A stretch of 64,000 nucleotides of DNA from the NCBI GenBank assembly GCA_029210565.1, contig JARGFQ010000005.1, forward strand, positions 163,045 to 227,044, read 5' to 3'. Made by a program: the position numbers and the translations under genes. The stretch comes from Bacteroidales bacterium (GTDB taxonomy: Bacteria; Bacteroidota; Bacteroidia; Bacteroidales; VadinHA17). The notes below the pieces were generated by a model, which saw only the letters and a program-made list of their open reading frames with translations, had not been told where the DNA came from and did not search any database. Positions 51,533 to 60,111 of the stretch are shown here, piece after piece. The first letter of the stretch is position 1. The number at the start of each line of letters is the position of its first letter.

Positions 51533-53940
51533 CCACTTTTTGACATATAGAAGACAAGGCTGCCGCCGTTCATGATCTCATCATGGGTAATATATAGGCG
51601 GTCAAGCTTTTTGCCGTTCAGTTCAACCTTTCTTACGTAGACATTCTCTGGTCCCTGGTTGACCGCCGTTACGGTGAAGGTTTTACCGTTTTCGAGGCTG
51701 ATGGTTGCCTCTTTCACCAGCGGGCTGCCCAGGTCATAAATACCTGAGCCGGGGGCTACGGGGTAGATGCCGAGGGCGCTGAAGATATACCATGCGCTCA
51801 TCTGCCCGCAGTCGTCGTTGCCGCTCAGACCGTCCGGCGCCGGCAGGTATTTTGTATCCATTATATGCCTCACCCAATACTGTGTTTTACGGGGTGCTCC
51901 GGCGTAATTGAAGAGGTAGGGAACATGATGGGAGGGTTCGTTGCCGTGCACATAATTGCCGATGATGCCTTCGCGGGTGATGTCTTCCGTCTCAGCAAAA
52001 AATTCGTCAGGCAGGTGCATGGTGAAGAGGGAGTCGAGGTGCTGTACGAACCTCTTTTTGCCCCCCATAAGGCTTATCAGGGCGTCAGGGTCATGGGGCA
52101 CGTAAAGGCTGTAGTTCCATGCGTTGCCTTCAATGAAACCCTGACCGTGAGTGCTGAGAACATCGAACTCTGCACGGAATTTGCCGTCGGAGCCTCGCGG
52201 ACGCATATAGCCGGATGAGGGATCCCATACATTCATGTAGTTGCGTGACCGGGTGAGGAATTCTCGGTGCAGGTCGCTGAAATCCGGGTAGCTGAGTGAA
52301 CTGCCAGGGGATTCGCAGAGTGGGTCATTGATATCCGGGTAGCTGATTGAATTGCCAGGAGATTCGCGGAGCGGGTCATCGCCGGTCCCTGGCGAAGCCG
52401 CCCCCGGCTCTCCTTCTGGCATACTGCTGATTGCCTGTGCAATACACCAGTCGTCGTAGGCATATTCCAGCGTGACCGAAACCGAGGATCCGGTCCGTTC
52501 GTCGGGCACATACCCCATCCGCATGTAATCATCAAGGCCGTCGTACCAGCCGTTACGGGCAGTTGTGACACATGCCTCCAGCGCACGTAGATAGTCGAAA
52601 CCCGGAATCTTCTTAACAATGGCATCAGCAATTACAGGTACAGAGTGATATCCTATCATGCACCAGTTCTCATTGGCATGATGCGACCAGACCGGCAGCA
52701 TATCGTGAGCGCTCTGATCAAAATGAGCGAGCATCGAGTTGATCATATCTGCTGTACGACGCTGCTGCAGGATGGTAAAGAGGGGATGAAGGGCACGGTA
52801 GGTGTCCCAGAGCGAGAAGGTGGTGTAATTGTCAAAGTCGTCTGCAGTATGAATATTCTGGTCCAGACCTTTATATCTCCTGTCACTGTCCATAAATATG
52901 GTGGGAGAGAGATATGCGTGGTACAGTGCCGTATAGAAACTGACCATCTGCTCCTCATTCATCATTTTGACCTTCACCCTGCCCAGCTCATCTTCCCACA
53001 TTCTCTCCGCCGCCAGCCTGGCCGCATCAAAATCTGTCCCTGGCGCCTCGGCGATCATGTTTGCTACCGCTCCAGCGGTGCTCACCGGTGAGAGGGCCAC
53101 TCTCACCGTCAGCTGCTCTCCGGGTTTCATGGAGAAGTCAAAATGACCCCTGATCTTCTCTCCGGCAGCTTCCGGGAAGTTCATGTGCTGGTTAAACCGG
53201 CGCCAGAAACCTTTGTAGACCTGTGCCGTGGCATCATTAACGAATCCGTATGATTCGACCGGCCTGGAAAAGGAGATTGCAAAGTAAAGCGACCGTGTCC
53301 GCGCCCAGCCGTTTGTCATCCGGTAGCCCGTAACGAGGGTATCATTTTCAACCCTGATAAATGTCCAGACATTCTTTCCGTCATAGTTGTAGATTCCGTG
53401 ATCCATGTCGAGGATCAGATGAGCATCGCCGCCCCGGTTGAAGGTATATCTATGAATACCGGTACGTGAAGTGGCTGTCAGTTCGGCGAGAATGTCATGG
53501 TCTTCCAGGGTTACAGCGTAGTAACCGGGAGAGGCCTTTTCGCTGGCGTGTGCGAAGCGCGAGCGGTAACCTTTCTCAGGCGCATCTGCCGTTCCCGGGT
53601 TAAGCTGCAGCGTTCCGGTGGTAGGCATAAGGAGAATGTCTCCCAGGTCGGAGTGGCCGGTGCCGCTGAAGTGGGTGTGTGAGAAGCCGACGATCGTGCT
53701 GTCGGCATACTGGTAACCGGCGCAGTATTTATAGACATCGCGGTTGTATGTGTCGTTCATCTCATAGGGTATGGTGTCGGTGTCGGGCGAGAGCTGCACC
53801 ATGCCGAAGGGAACGGTGGCACCGGGGTAGGTGTGACCCATTCTGTCAGTGCCGATGAAGGGGTTGACATATTGCAGCTGGCCGGAAGCGTGGTCAGAAA
53901 TCAGAGCCAGCATTAATAATAAGAGGAGAGTTTGTTTCAT
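51526..53940 (-). CDS. GH92 alpha-mannosidase
   Basis: An 804-residue GH92 exo-alpha-mannosidase (Ca2+-dependent, inverting) from ATG 53940; ATG 53973 adds a poor N-terminus. Signal peptide ends near HASGQ. The N-terminal domain has NPFIGT, HTYPGATVPFGMVQLSPDT and GFSHTHFSGTG. The (alpha/alpha)6 part has DTYRALHPLFTI, SGYMRPRG and the GNDDCGQMSAWYIFSALGIYPVAPGS motif. Between EYAYDDWCIAQ and NYMNVWDPSSGYMR it carries about 45 extra residues including a 17-residue tandem duplication. Family members trim alpha-mannans or N-glycans; no other mannan genes are nearby. Confidence 0.93.
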   Translation of the reverse strand: MKQTLLLLLMLALISDHASGQLQYVNPFIGTDRMGHTYPGATVPFGMVQLSPDTDTIPYEMNDTYNRDVYKYCAGYQYADSTIVGFSHTHFSGTGHSDLGDILLMPTTGTLQLNPGTADAPEKGYRSRFAHASEKASPGYYAVTLEDHDILAELTATSRTGIHRYTFNRGGDAHLILDMDHGIYNYDGKNVWTFIRVENDTLVTGYRMTNGWARTRSLYFAISFSRPVESYGFVNDATAQVYKGFWRRFNQHMNFPEAAGEKIRGHFDFSMKPGEQLTVRVALSPVSTAGAVANMIAEAPGTDFDAARLAAERMWEDELGRVKVKMMNEEQMVSFYTALYHAYLSPTIFMDSDRRYKGLDQNIHTADDFDNYTTFSLWDTYRALHPLFTILQQRRTADMINSMLAHFDQSAHDMLPVWSHHANENWCMIGYHSVPVIADAIVKKIPGFDYLRALEACVTTARNGWYDGLDDYMRMGYVPDERTGSSVSVTLEYAYDDWCIAQAISSMPEGEPGAASPGTGDDPLRESPGNSISYPDINDPLCESPGSSLSYPDFSDLHREFLTRSRNYMNVWDPSSGYMRPRGSDGKFRAEFDVLSTHGQGFIEGNAWNYSLYVPHDPDALISLMGGKKRFVQHLDSLFTMHLPDEFFAETEDITREGIIGNYVHGNEPSHHVPYLFNYAGAPRKTQYWVRHIMDTKYLPAPDGLSGNDDCGQMSAWYIFSALGIYPVAPGSGIYDLGSPLVKEATISLENGKTFTVTAVNQGPENVYVRKVELNGKKLDRLYITHDEIMNGGSLVFYMSKSGY
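52276..52377 (-). repeat. 51-bp tandem duplication inside the GH92 gene
   Basis: Two 51-bp units (52377-52327 and 52326-52276 on the coding strand) encode DPLRESPGNSISYPDIN and DPLCESPGSSLSYPDFS, residues about 522-538 and 539-555. They match at 13 of 17 residues and sit in a loop where related enzymes have only a short linker. Confidence 0.8.
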
Positions 53941-53980
53941 GATTGGAAAGGTGTTCACGAAACAAATATACAATACTTAA

Positions 53981-54146
53981 TCCGCTACGCGGAATGGGTT
54001 TCCTACGGGATGACGTGCTACAATACCTGAAGCCCTACGGGCTACTTTAACCATTAGCCGTTCTCCTTATCCGCTACGCGGAAGGGTTTGTCCCGGGACG
54101 ACGTTCTGCAATACCTGAAGGTCTACGACCTACTTTAACCTTTCTC
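53981..54146. repeat. Two tandem about 89-bp structured repeats with covarying hairpins
   Basis: Each copy has an identical hairpin TCCGCTACGCGGA (53981-53993 and 54070-54082). About 50 bases later comes a second hairpin, GCCCTACGGGC (54032-54042) or GGTCTACGACC (54120-54130), followed by CTACTTTAACC and, a few bases on, TTCTCC. Flanks such as CAATACCTGAAG are shared. In the second hairpin the stems differ at two pairs with both sides changed, which preserves pairing. It lies between the GH92 gene and the DUF6340 gene. Confidence 0.75.
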
Positions 54147-54153
54147 CTTACGA

Positions 54154-55185
54154 TTATCTCTCCTCCTGGTACCTGATAAGATCCTGCTCATACTGTCTGT
54201 TCTCCAGTATACGAACGTAATGAAGGCCTTTCTTTATTCTGTAGTTGGCATATGAGGTCTGTGCCCAGGTAACGGCATTGTCGAGGTCGCCGTTTATCTC
54301 GCTTATTATGGCCATGTTATAATGGGCTCTGCCCGCCACTTTCCGTTTAGGATTGTCAGTCTCGAGATTCCACAGTTCGCCTGCCTCATCCCATCTGCCC
54401 AGCCGTGCGAGCCGTTTTGCCGTTTTGAAATTGGAGGTTCCCTTGACATAGTATTCGCGGTCGACCCTCAGGCGGTAGGGTATCAGTCGCATGGCATAGA
54501 CATTGCCTGCCTTGCGGCTTACCTCCTTCACCGCGTCCTTGCGGTGGATCATGCCCGAGACGGCAGCCACGGGATTTCCCCCTCTTCCGCCGAAGACAAT
54601 TGATTCGGCCACGATGAATTCGTCAAGGATAGCCCTGTCGGCTGGCGAGTATATTCTCCATCCGGTTTTTACCAGGGTCTCCATTGGGCCCAGGCGCAGT
54701 GCACCCTGGATATTGCCTGCGGAGAGCTCGGCGAGAGTTCCGCCGGCATCGCCAATGCGTGTATCGGTATCGTACATCTCAAGGGCAAACAGAGCCTGTG
54801 TGCCGTTATCGCGGCAAATACCCTCTACCTGTTCCCATGTCAGCGGCGCGGGCAATCTGCCCAGGCTGCTGGCCTGAAACTCCAGTTTGCTCAGCAGTTT
54901 GACATCGTGGAACCTGTCGTTTGCCTCCAGCTCTTCAGTGACACCTTTTATGGCTTCCAGGGTTCCTATAGAGTCGAGGTCAGCTCCCTCGAGCGACAGC
55001 ACCCTGTCGAGTGCATCAAGAGTCTTGGTCCGGTCGGTTGGCGTGGACCGGTCAATGATACCCACAGTATTTATTTCCGGCGCTATCGTCACCGGTGCCG
55101 GGCGGGTGATGTTCAGGTAAAGCTCCTGGGTGGCACAGGAGGAGAAGGCAAGGACAATGAGCGGCAGAATGAGGTACTTCTTCAT
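54154..55185 (-). CDS. DUF6340-type lipoprotein
   Basis: A 343-residue lipoprotein (lipobox FSSC, Cys17) resembling DUF6340 proteins of Bacteroidota. The N-terminal half contains NITRPAPVTIAPEINTVGIIDRS, a beta domain often seen at the start of this family, and LTWEQVEGICRDNGTQALFALEMYDTD. The C-terminal third is TPR-like (KTAKRLARLGRWDEAGELW, AHYNMAIISEINGDLDNAVTWAQTSY). Function is unknown. It follows the structured repeat element on the minus strand and has its own upstream region. Confidence 0.8.
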   Translation of the reverse strand: MKKYLILPLIVLAFSSCATQELYLNITRPAPVTIAPEINTVGIIDRSTPTDRTKTLDALDRVLSLEGADLDSIGTLEAIKGVTEELEANDRFHDVKLLSKLEFQASSLGRLPAPLTWEQVEGICRDNGTQALFALEMYDTDTRIGDAGGTLAELSAGNIQGALRLGPMETLVKTGWRIYSPADRAILDEFIVAESIVFGGRGGNPVAAVSGMIHRKDAVKEVSRKAGNVYAMRLIPYRLRVDREYYVKGTSNFKTAKRLARLGRWDEAGELWNLETDNPKRKVAGRAHYNMAIISEINGDLDNAVTWAQTSYANYRIKKGLHYVRILENRQYEQDLIRYQEER

Positions 55186-55251
55186 CAGGGATAATGTTTG
55201 GTTCTTCTGATGTAAAAACTTTCCCGGGAAGCAAATTATTGCATCGTTACC

Positions 55252-55334
55252 AGTCTAAGTCAAAAGTCCGTAAAGTCGAAAGTCTATAAAGTCGAGAGTC
55301 CAAAGGTCTTACGTCTGAAGGTCTTAAGTCTGAC
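55252..55334. repeat. Low-complexity AAGTC/AGGTCTT repeats upstream of the DUF6340 gene
   Basis: A run of roughly 8-10 base units (AAAGTC, AAGGTCTTA and variants). It resembles the GGTCTGAAGGTCT array at 36176-36261 and is presumably replication-slippage-prone non-coding DNA. Confidence 0.55.
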
Positions 55335-55416
55335 TATCCGATTCTCAATTTTTTACCTTCTGCCTATTGCCTAAAATGACTGCCGACTGCCGTCCCGACG
55401 CACTGGGTGGTTAGTA

Positions 55417-55448
55417 TTGAAGCTCCTCGGGTTGCGTCGGAGCTTCAA
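55417..55448. terminator. Hairpin after the ammonia-lyase gene
   Basis: TTGAAGCTCC (55417-55426) and GGAGCTTCAA (55439-55448) are a perfect 10-bp inverted repeat with a 12-base loop, 27 bases after the ammonia-lyase stop. There is no T run, so it is either a factor-dependent terminator or an mRNA-stabilising hairpin. Confidence 0.5.
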
Positions 55449-55474
55449 ACTGCTGACTGCCAACGGCTGACTTT

Positions 55475-57007
55475 CTATTCCAGGCTGCCCACCGTCTTCT
55501 CCACCTCATGGAGTATCTCGCATGATTTTACGAGTGCCTTCATGGTGGTGTGATCATCATAGAGCGGGCGGTCGATGTCGAGGAACTCAACATGGTTACG
55601 GATGGTATCCTTAGCTTTCTGAACGCCGGTGCCGAAGCCGTACTCCTCTTTCCTGAAATCGAGTGCCTGTGCTGCTGCCATGAATTCGATGCCCAGGATG
55701 CCGTATGCATTGTCAAGGATCTGGTTGTTCTTGATGGCGGTGTTCATGCCCATGGAGACAAAATCCTCCTGGTCAGCGGCGGCTGGTATCGACTGTATTG
55801 AGGCAGGCATTGAGAGTATCCTCTGCTCCACTATCAGCATATCAGCGGTATATTGGCTGAGCATCATTCCTGAAAACATGCCCGCCCCTTTGGTAAGGAA
55901 GTCAGGCAGTCCGACGCTGAGCGCCGGGTTGTTGAGGCGGTTCATCCTTCTCTCTGACATGACGCTCACCATGGTGACGCAGGCCCCTGCCATATCCATC
56001 GGTACGCTTACGGGTGATCCCTGGAAGTTGGCTCCGGAGAGTTGCAGGTTCCTGTCGGGGAAGAAGATCGGGTTGTCTCCCACACCGTTGAGTTCTATCT
56101 CCACCTGGCTGCGGGCGTACGCCAGCATGTCATGGGCTGAGCCTATCACCTGAGGTGTTGATCTCATGGAGTAGGCATCCTGCACCTTCGACTTCACCCT
56201 TCCCTCCTTAAGGTCGCCACCGGAGATGCATTTGTTGATGGCGTTGGCACTGCGGATGGCGCCTTTGAAGCCTCTTGCCTCATGGAGGAGGGGAGCGTAG
56301 GGCTTCATGTTTGCCTTGAGGGCCTCGAGCGACATCGCCGCTGCTATCTCCGCCTGCTTGAGCCAGTTATTGGCATCAACGAGCCAGATGGCGCTCATGG
56401 CGGTGAGCATGTTGGAGCCGTTGATTGCTGCCAGCCCGTCGCGAGCGAGCAGCCCCGGTACCTTTATGCCCGCCCTCTTCATCGCCTCAGCGCCGTCGAG
56501 GAGCTCACCCTGGTAGTATGCCTTACCTTCTCCCATGAGCAGCAGGGCTATCTGCGACATCGGGGCCAGGTCGCCGCAGGCGCCAACTGATCCTTTCTGG
56601 CATGCGAAGGGGGTGATACCCCTGTTGAGCATCTCTACGTACGTTTCGGTGATCTCAAGACGACACCCGGAGTTGCCATGGGCGTGAACGTTGATACGAC
56701 CGAGCATGGCACCCCTGACCGTCTCTATGGAAGCAGGGTCACCTATTCCGGCAGCATGGTTGTAGACAAGGTATTTCTGGAAATCCTTTATCTGGTCGTC
56801 ATTGAGCACCATCTCGGAGAACTCGCCGATGCCCGTATTGACACCGTACATAATCTCATGTGCCACGATCTTTTTCTCGAGCATGGCACGGCACTCGAGG
56901 ATTCTCTGGCGTGCATCGGGGTGCAGTTCTATTTTCTGCCCGTGGCGGGCAACATTTACAACATCATCTACTGTAAGTCCTGATCCGGTAATTATTAATG
57001 TATCCAT
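55475..57007 (-). CDS. hutH: Histidine ammonia-lyase-like aromatic amino acid lyase
   Basis: A 510-residue MIO-dependent ammonia-lyase, which would deaminate histidine to urocanate. I start at ATG 57007 (MDTLIITG); the frame extends 22 codons upstream but into a structured leader. Conserved parts are YGVNTGIGEFS with the catalytic Tyr, KGSVGACGDLAPMSQIALLL, and RSTPQVIGSAHDML. The MIO-forming triad is Ala143-Cys144-Gly145 instead of Ala-Ser-Gly; the Cys codon is TGC at 56576-56578. The selectivity site reads Tyr82-Asn83-His84, where HutH has Leu-Ser-His, so histidine is the best guess. No other hut genes are adjacent. Confidence 0.88.
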   Translation of the reverse strand: MDTLIITGSGLTVDDVVNVARHGQKIELHPDARQRILECRAMLEKKIVAHEIMYGVNTGIGEFSEMVLNDDQIKDFQKYLVYNHAAGIGDPASIETVRGAMLGRINVHAHGNSGCRLEITETYVEMLNRGITPFACQKGSVGACGDLAPMSQIALLLMGEGKAYYQGELLDGAEAMKRAGIKVPGLLARDGLAAINGSNMLTAMSAIWLVDANNWLKQAEIAAAMSLEALKANMKPYAPLLHEARGFKGAIRSANAINKCISGGDLKEGRVKSKVQDAYSMRSTPQVIGSAHDMLAYARSQVEIELNGVGDNPIFFPDRNLQLSGANFQGSPVSVPMDMAGACVTMVSVMSERRMNRLNNPALSVGLPDFLTKGAGMFSGMMLSQYTADMLIVEQRILSMPASIQSIPAAADQEDFVSMGMNTAIKNNQILDNAYGILGIEFMAAAQALDFRKEEYGFGTGVQKAKDTIRNHVEFLDIDRPLYDDHTTMKALVKSCEILHEVEKTVGSLE

Positions 57008-57062
57008 AATTGTATTTTTTAGATTATTCGGAATATTGGTAAATAAAAAAAGGGAATAAACG

Positions 57063-57100
57063 CCCGGTGCCACACACAGGCTGTGCGTTGCCTCACCGGG
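57063..57100 (-). promoter_or_regulatory. Structured 5' leader of the ammonia-lyase gene
   Basis: CCCGGTG (57063-57069) and CACCGGG (57094-57100) form a 7-bp inverted repeat enclosing an inner CACA/TGTG hairpin, 56-93 bases upstream of the ATG. It ends in TTTATT on the minus strand, so it could be a leader hairpin or a weak attenuator. No known riboswitch is recognised. Confidence 0.4.
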
Positions 57101-57280
57101 ATTATAAATACAATCCGGAGCGGTTGATTTTTATCTTGTATTCCAGTGTCCAGTTATGAGCCATAATGCTGTATTGGCAAGTCAAATATAGACAAATATT
57201 TAAGAACATTATTCCGGAAGGGCAGAGAAGTTTAATGCGAGAATGTTGCCGCAAAACATCGGGGATTGGCACTAAATTAT

Positions 57281-57313
57281 TTTGGTTTCGCGCAATTTAT
57301 TTTTGTAACTTTT
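57281..57313 (+). promoter_or_regulatory. Candidate promoter of the cytochrome gene
   Basis: TTTG (57281-57284), 21 bases, then TAACTTTT (57306-57313), close to the Bacteroidota TTTG / TAnnTTTG consensus, ending 19 bases before the ATG of the pentaheme cytochrome. Confidence 0.5.
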
Positions 57314-57332
57314 CAGTTCAATTAGCAAACCT

Positions 57333-58709
57333 ATGAGACCGAAAAACACTCCGTTTCTGCCGATGGTCGTTGTTCCGGCTGCTATCGTGCTGGTACTTAT
57401 GGCCTTTACCCTTGTAAAATCACTCCCGCAGGAGGATCTGAAGGGGAAATACAAATACAAGGATTTCGAGTCGGCACTCAAGTGCCGCTCATGCCATCCG
57501 GGCATTTATGAGCAGTGGTCGCAGGCCATGATGTCGCAGGCATACACCCATCACTGGGACGAGATCGAGTACTTTAACCTGGCCGTGCCTCATGCCGAGG
57601 TCAATCCGGCGCTCAAGGGTCCCGTTGACGGCTGCAACGGCTGTCATACGCCCCTGGGATACATGGAGGGGACAATGCCTCCTCCCCGTCCGGAGGAGAA
57701 GAGCATGGCAAATGAGTCAGTCTCATGCGAGGTGTGTCACCTGACACAGAGGGCTCAGACTGATCCGCCCTTTAATTTCAGTTATTATATTGTTCCGGGA
57801 CAGACCAAGTACAGCGGCCGTCTGCCTGAGACAGAGTCACCAGCACACAAAATTGTACAGAGTGATTTCCACCGGACCACCGAGTTCTGCGGAAACTGTC
57901 ACAATGAACAGAATCCTTACGGGATATGGGTTAAGAGCACCCAGATGGAGTGGAAGGAGGGCCCATATGCCGCGGAGGGAGTGCGCTGCCAGGACTGCCA
58001 CATGCCGAAGGGTGGTCCGTATCAGCTGGCGCTCATGGGCAAAACCGTTGATGATGCCCGCCTTCATCTCTTCCACGGTGCCCATGACCCGGGAAAGGTA
58101 AGGGGCACGATAGAAGTCAGGATCGAACCTGACATGCGTCTTGCAGAACCCGGCGAGACCATCGTCTTCACCGTGGCGCTGTTCAACCAGAAGACCGGCC
58201 ATAAGTTCCCGACGGGTTCCGTTGAAGACCGCATTGCATGGCTGGATGTGGAGGCCACCGATGCAAAGGGGAACAAGTATCACCTGAATGTCGACAAGAA
58301 GGGATTCGAGGGGGAGGAGTATACTATATCAGGTGATTACCTTGCCTATCAGGATATGGGTATACCTCTTAAAATCAAGGACTTCAAGGGTGTTCAGCGT
58401 GACGGCATACCCTATGGCAACAGGATATTCCGCATGCCTTACTTTGATGAGCAGGGAAACATGACGATAATGCAGTGGAACACATTTTCGCAGGGAGTCG
58501 ACTACCGGATAGGACCGAGGGAGACAAAGGTTGAAAAGTTTACATTCAGAATTCCTTACGAGGCTGCCCCCGGGGAGATGACAGTGCATGCCGTACTGAA
58601 TTACCAGCTCCTGGTCAAGCCTGTGGCCGATTATCTGAAGGTTCCCTCTGATGAGTCGGCGATACTGACGGTAAATGACCATTCAACAAAAGTTGAAATA
58701 CTTCCCTGA
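57333..58709 (+). CDS. Pentaheme cytochrome c (c554-like)
   Basis: A 458-residue exported protein with one N-terminal membrane anchor or uncleaved signal (about residues 11-28). It contains five CxxCH haem sites: CRSCH, CNGCH, CEVCH, CGNCH and CQDCH, all within residues about 50-225. Isolated His residues (for example in YTHHWDE, HKIVQSDFHRTTE, FHGAHD) may be distal ligands. The C-terminal half (about 245-458) is a beta-sandwich-like domain without haem sites, containing NQKTGHKFPTGSVEDRIAWL. Cytochrome c554-like proteins shuttle electrons in the periplasm. It is 114 bases before the haem-barrel gene. Confidence 0.88.
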   Translation: MRPKNTPFLPMVVVPAAIVLVLMAFTLVKSLPQEDLKGKYKYKDFESALKCRSCHPGIYEQWSQAMMSQAYTHHWDEIEYFNLAVPHAEVNPALKGPVDGCNGCHTPLGYMEGTMPPPRPEEKSMANESVSCEVCHLTQRAQTDPPFNFSYYIVPGQTKYSGRLPETESPAHKIVQSDFHRTTEFCGNCHNEQNPYGIWVKSTQMEWKEGPYAAEGVRCQDCHMPKGGPYQLALMGKTVDDARLHLFHGAHDPGKVRGTIEVRIEPDMRLAEPGETIVFTVALFNQKTGHKFPTGSVEDRIAWLDVEATDAKGNKYHLNVDKKGFEGEEYTISGDYLAYQDMGIPLKIKDFKGVQRDGIPYGNRIFRMPYFDEQGNMTIMQWNTFSQGVDYRIGPRETKVEKFTFRIPYEAAPGEMTVHAVLNYQLLVKPVADYLKVPSDESAILTVNDHSTKVEILP

Positions 58710-58823
58710 AACCTCCGTGTGCTGTCATAAAGGACTCACAGAATAATGTGATACCTGGAGGTTATATGATACAAGTAAAATAATTCATTCAATGATAAAG
58801 ACCTGATACCTATAACATGCAAT

Positions 58824-60026
58824 ATGAAAAAGTCAACATTTACCGGGATCATCATTCTGACTGCAATGGTCTTGCTGATCATTCCGATACGTAAGGCTGA
58901 CGCCATTCCGGCTTTTGCCAGGAAGTACCAGATAAGCTGCCAGGTATGTCATTCGCCGGCGATGCCGGTTTTGAAAGCCTTCGGCGACGAGTATGCAGGC
59001 GCCGGTTTCAGAATGACCGAGTATGAATCGCCGAGATATTTTATTAATACCGGCGATGACCGGCTCTCCCTCTTCAGGGAGTTTCCGCTGGCCGTCAGGA
59101 TCGACGGCTTCGCAACCGTCAACTTCAACAACGAAGGTACTGCTGATTTCGGTGCCCCCTTTGTGGTGAAAATACTATCCGGTGGAGAGCTTTCAGACAA
59201 GTTATCGTACTATTTCTATTTCCTTATGAATGAACGCGGCCATATAGCAGGTCTTGAGGATGCATTCCTCATGTACGCCGATGCCTTCAACACCGGAATC
59301 AATTTTTATGTCGGCCAGTTCCAGTCATCTGATCCTCTTTTCAAGGGCGAATTGCGTCTTACGCTGGAACCCTATAAAATCTACGGAGTTAAGCCTGACA
59401 ACTCATCGGTTGATCTGAAATATGACAGGGGGATAATGTTTGACAAGGGATTCCCGAGCGGTACAACTATAGTCGGAGAAATTCTGAATGGCAGCGGTCT
59501 GGGAGAAGCAGGGGAGGGTTACCTCTTTGACAAGGACAAGTACAAGAACTATATGATCCGGATAAAGCAGGACATCGGCAAAAGCGTTTCAGTCGGCCTC
59601 TTCGGATACACCGGCAAGGAGGTTATTGATGACAATGCCGTTGGCCCTTATGTAAGCGAAATGAAGATGTACGGACCCGATGTTGCTATTGACATTGACG
59701 GAAAGCTTTTGATTAACATGCAGTATCTGTGGAGGACTGATTCGGATATTTGGGATGCAGGAGGGGAGGTTCATCTGGCAGATGTCAAAACCCACGGAGG
59801 GTTTGCTGAGATAATATATGCACCCAAAGGTGACATGAGCAAATATTATTTTACTGGGCTCGTGAATCTTGTTGAATCGCAGATAGATCAGTTTGATTAT
59901 CAGTCGGCCACTCTTCATTTTGGGTATCTCCTGCGCAGGAATGTGCGGGCTGTGGCAGAGGGCACATATATCTTCTCAGGCACTCCATACGCAAAGGCAA
60001 GCCTGGGCTTCGTTTCGGCATTCTGA
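58824..60026 (+). CDS. Outer-membrane barrel with N-terminal c-type haem site
   Basis: A 400-residue protein with a signal peptide (ends near KADA), followed at once by IPAFARKYQISCQVCHSPAMPVLKAFGDE with a single CxxCH haem site. From about residue 65 on the sequence is beta-barrel-like, with alternating aromatic strands (LSYYFYFLMNERGH, INFYVGQFQSSDP, YMIRIKQDIGKSVSVGLFGYTG, INMQYLWRTDS), and ends in ASLGFVSAF with a C-terminal Phe. It looks like a fused cytochrome-porin. Next to the pentaheme cytochrome it suggests electron transfer at the outer membrane. No terminator separates the pair. Confidence 0.8.
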   Translation: MKKSTFTGIIILTAMVLLIIPIRKADAIPAFARKYQISCQVCHSPAMPVLKAFGDEYAGAGFRMTEYESPRYFINTGDDRLSLFREFPLAVRIDGFATVNFNNEGTADFGAPFVVKILSGGELSDKLSYYFYFLMNERGHIAGLEDAFLMYADAFNTGINFYVGQFQSSDPLFKGELRLTLEPYKIYGVKPDNSSVDLKYDRGIMFDKGFPSGTTIVGEILNGSGLGEAGEGYLFDKDKYKNYMIRIKQDIGKSVSVGLFGYTGKEVIDDNAVGPYVSEMKMYGPDVAIDIDGKLLINMQYLWRTDSDIWDAGGEVHLADVKTHGGFAEIIYAPKGDMSKYYFTGLVNLVESQIDQFDYQSATLHFGYLLRRNVRAVAEGTYIFSGTPYAKASLGFVSAF

Positions 60027-60111
60027 AGTACCAGAAACAGCTGACAATTCAAGGTCGGTGGTCAGAGCAGATCACGGGCCCTTTTTTCTTGTGGCGGCAG
60101 AGTAACAGGGG

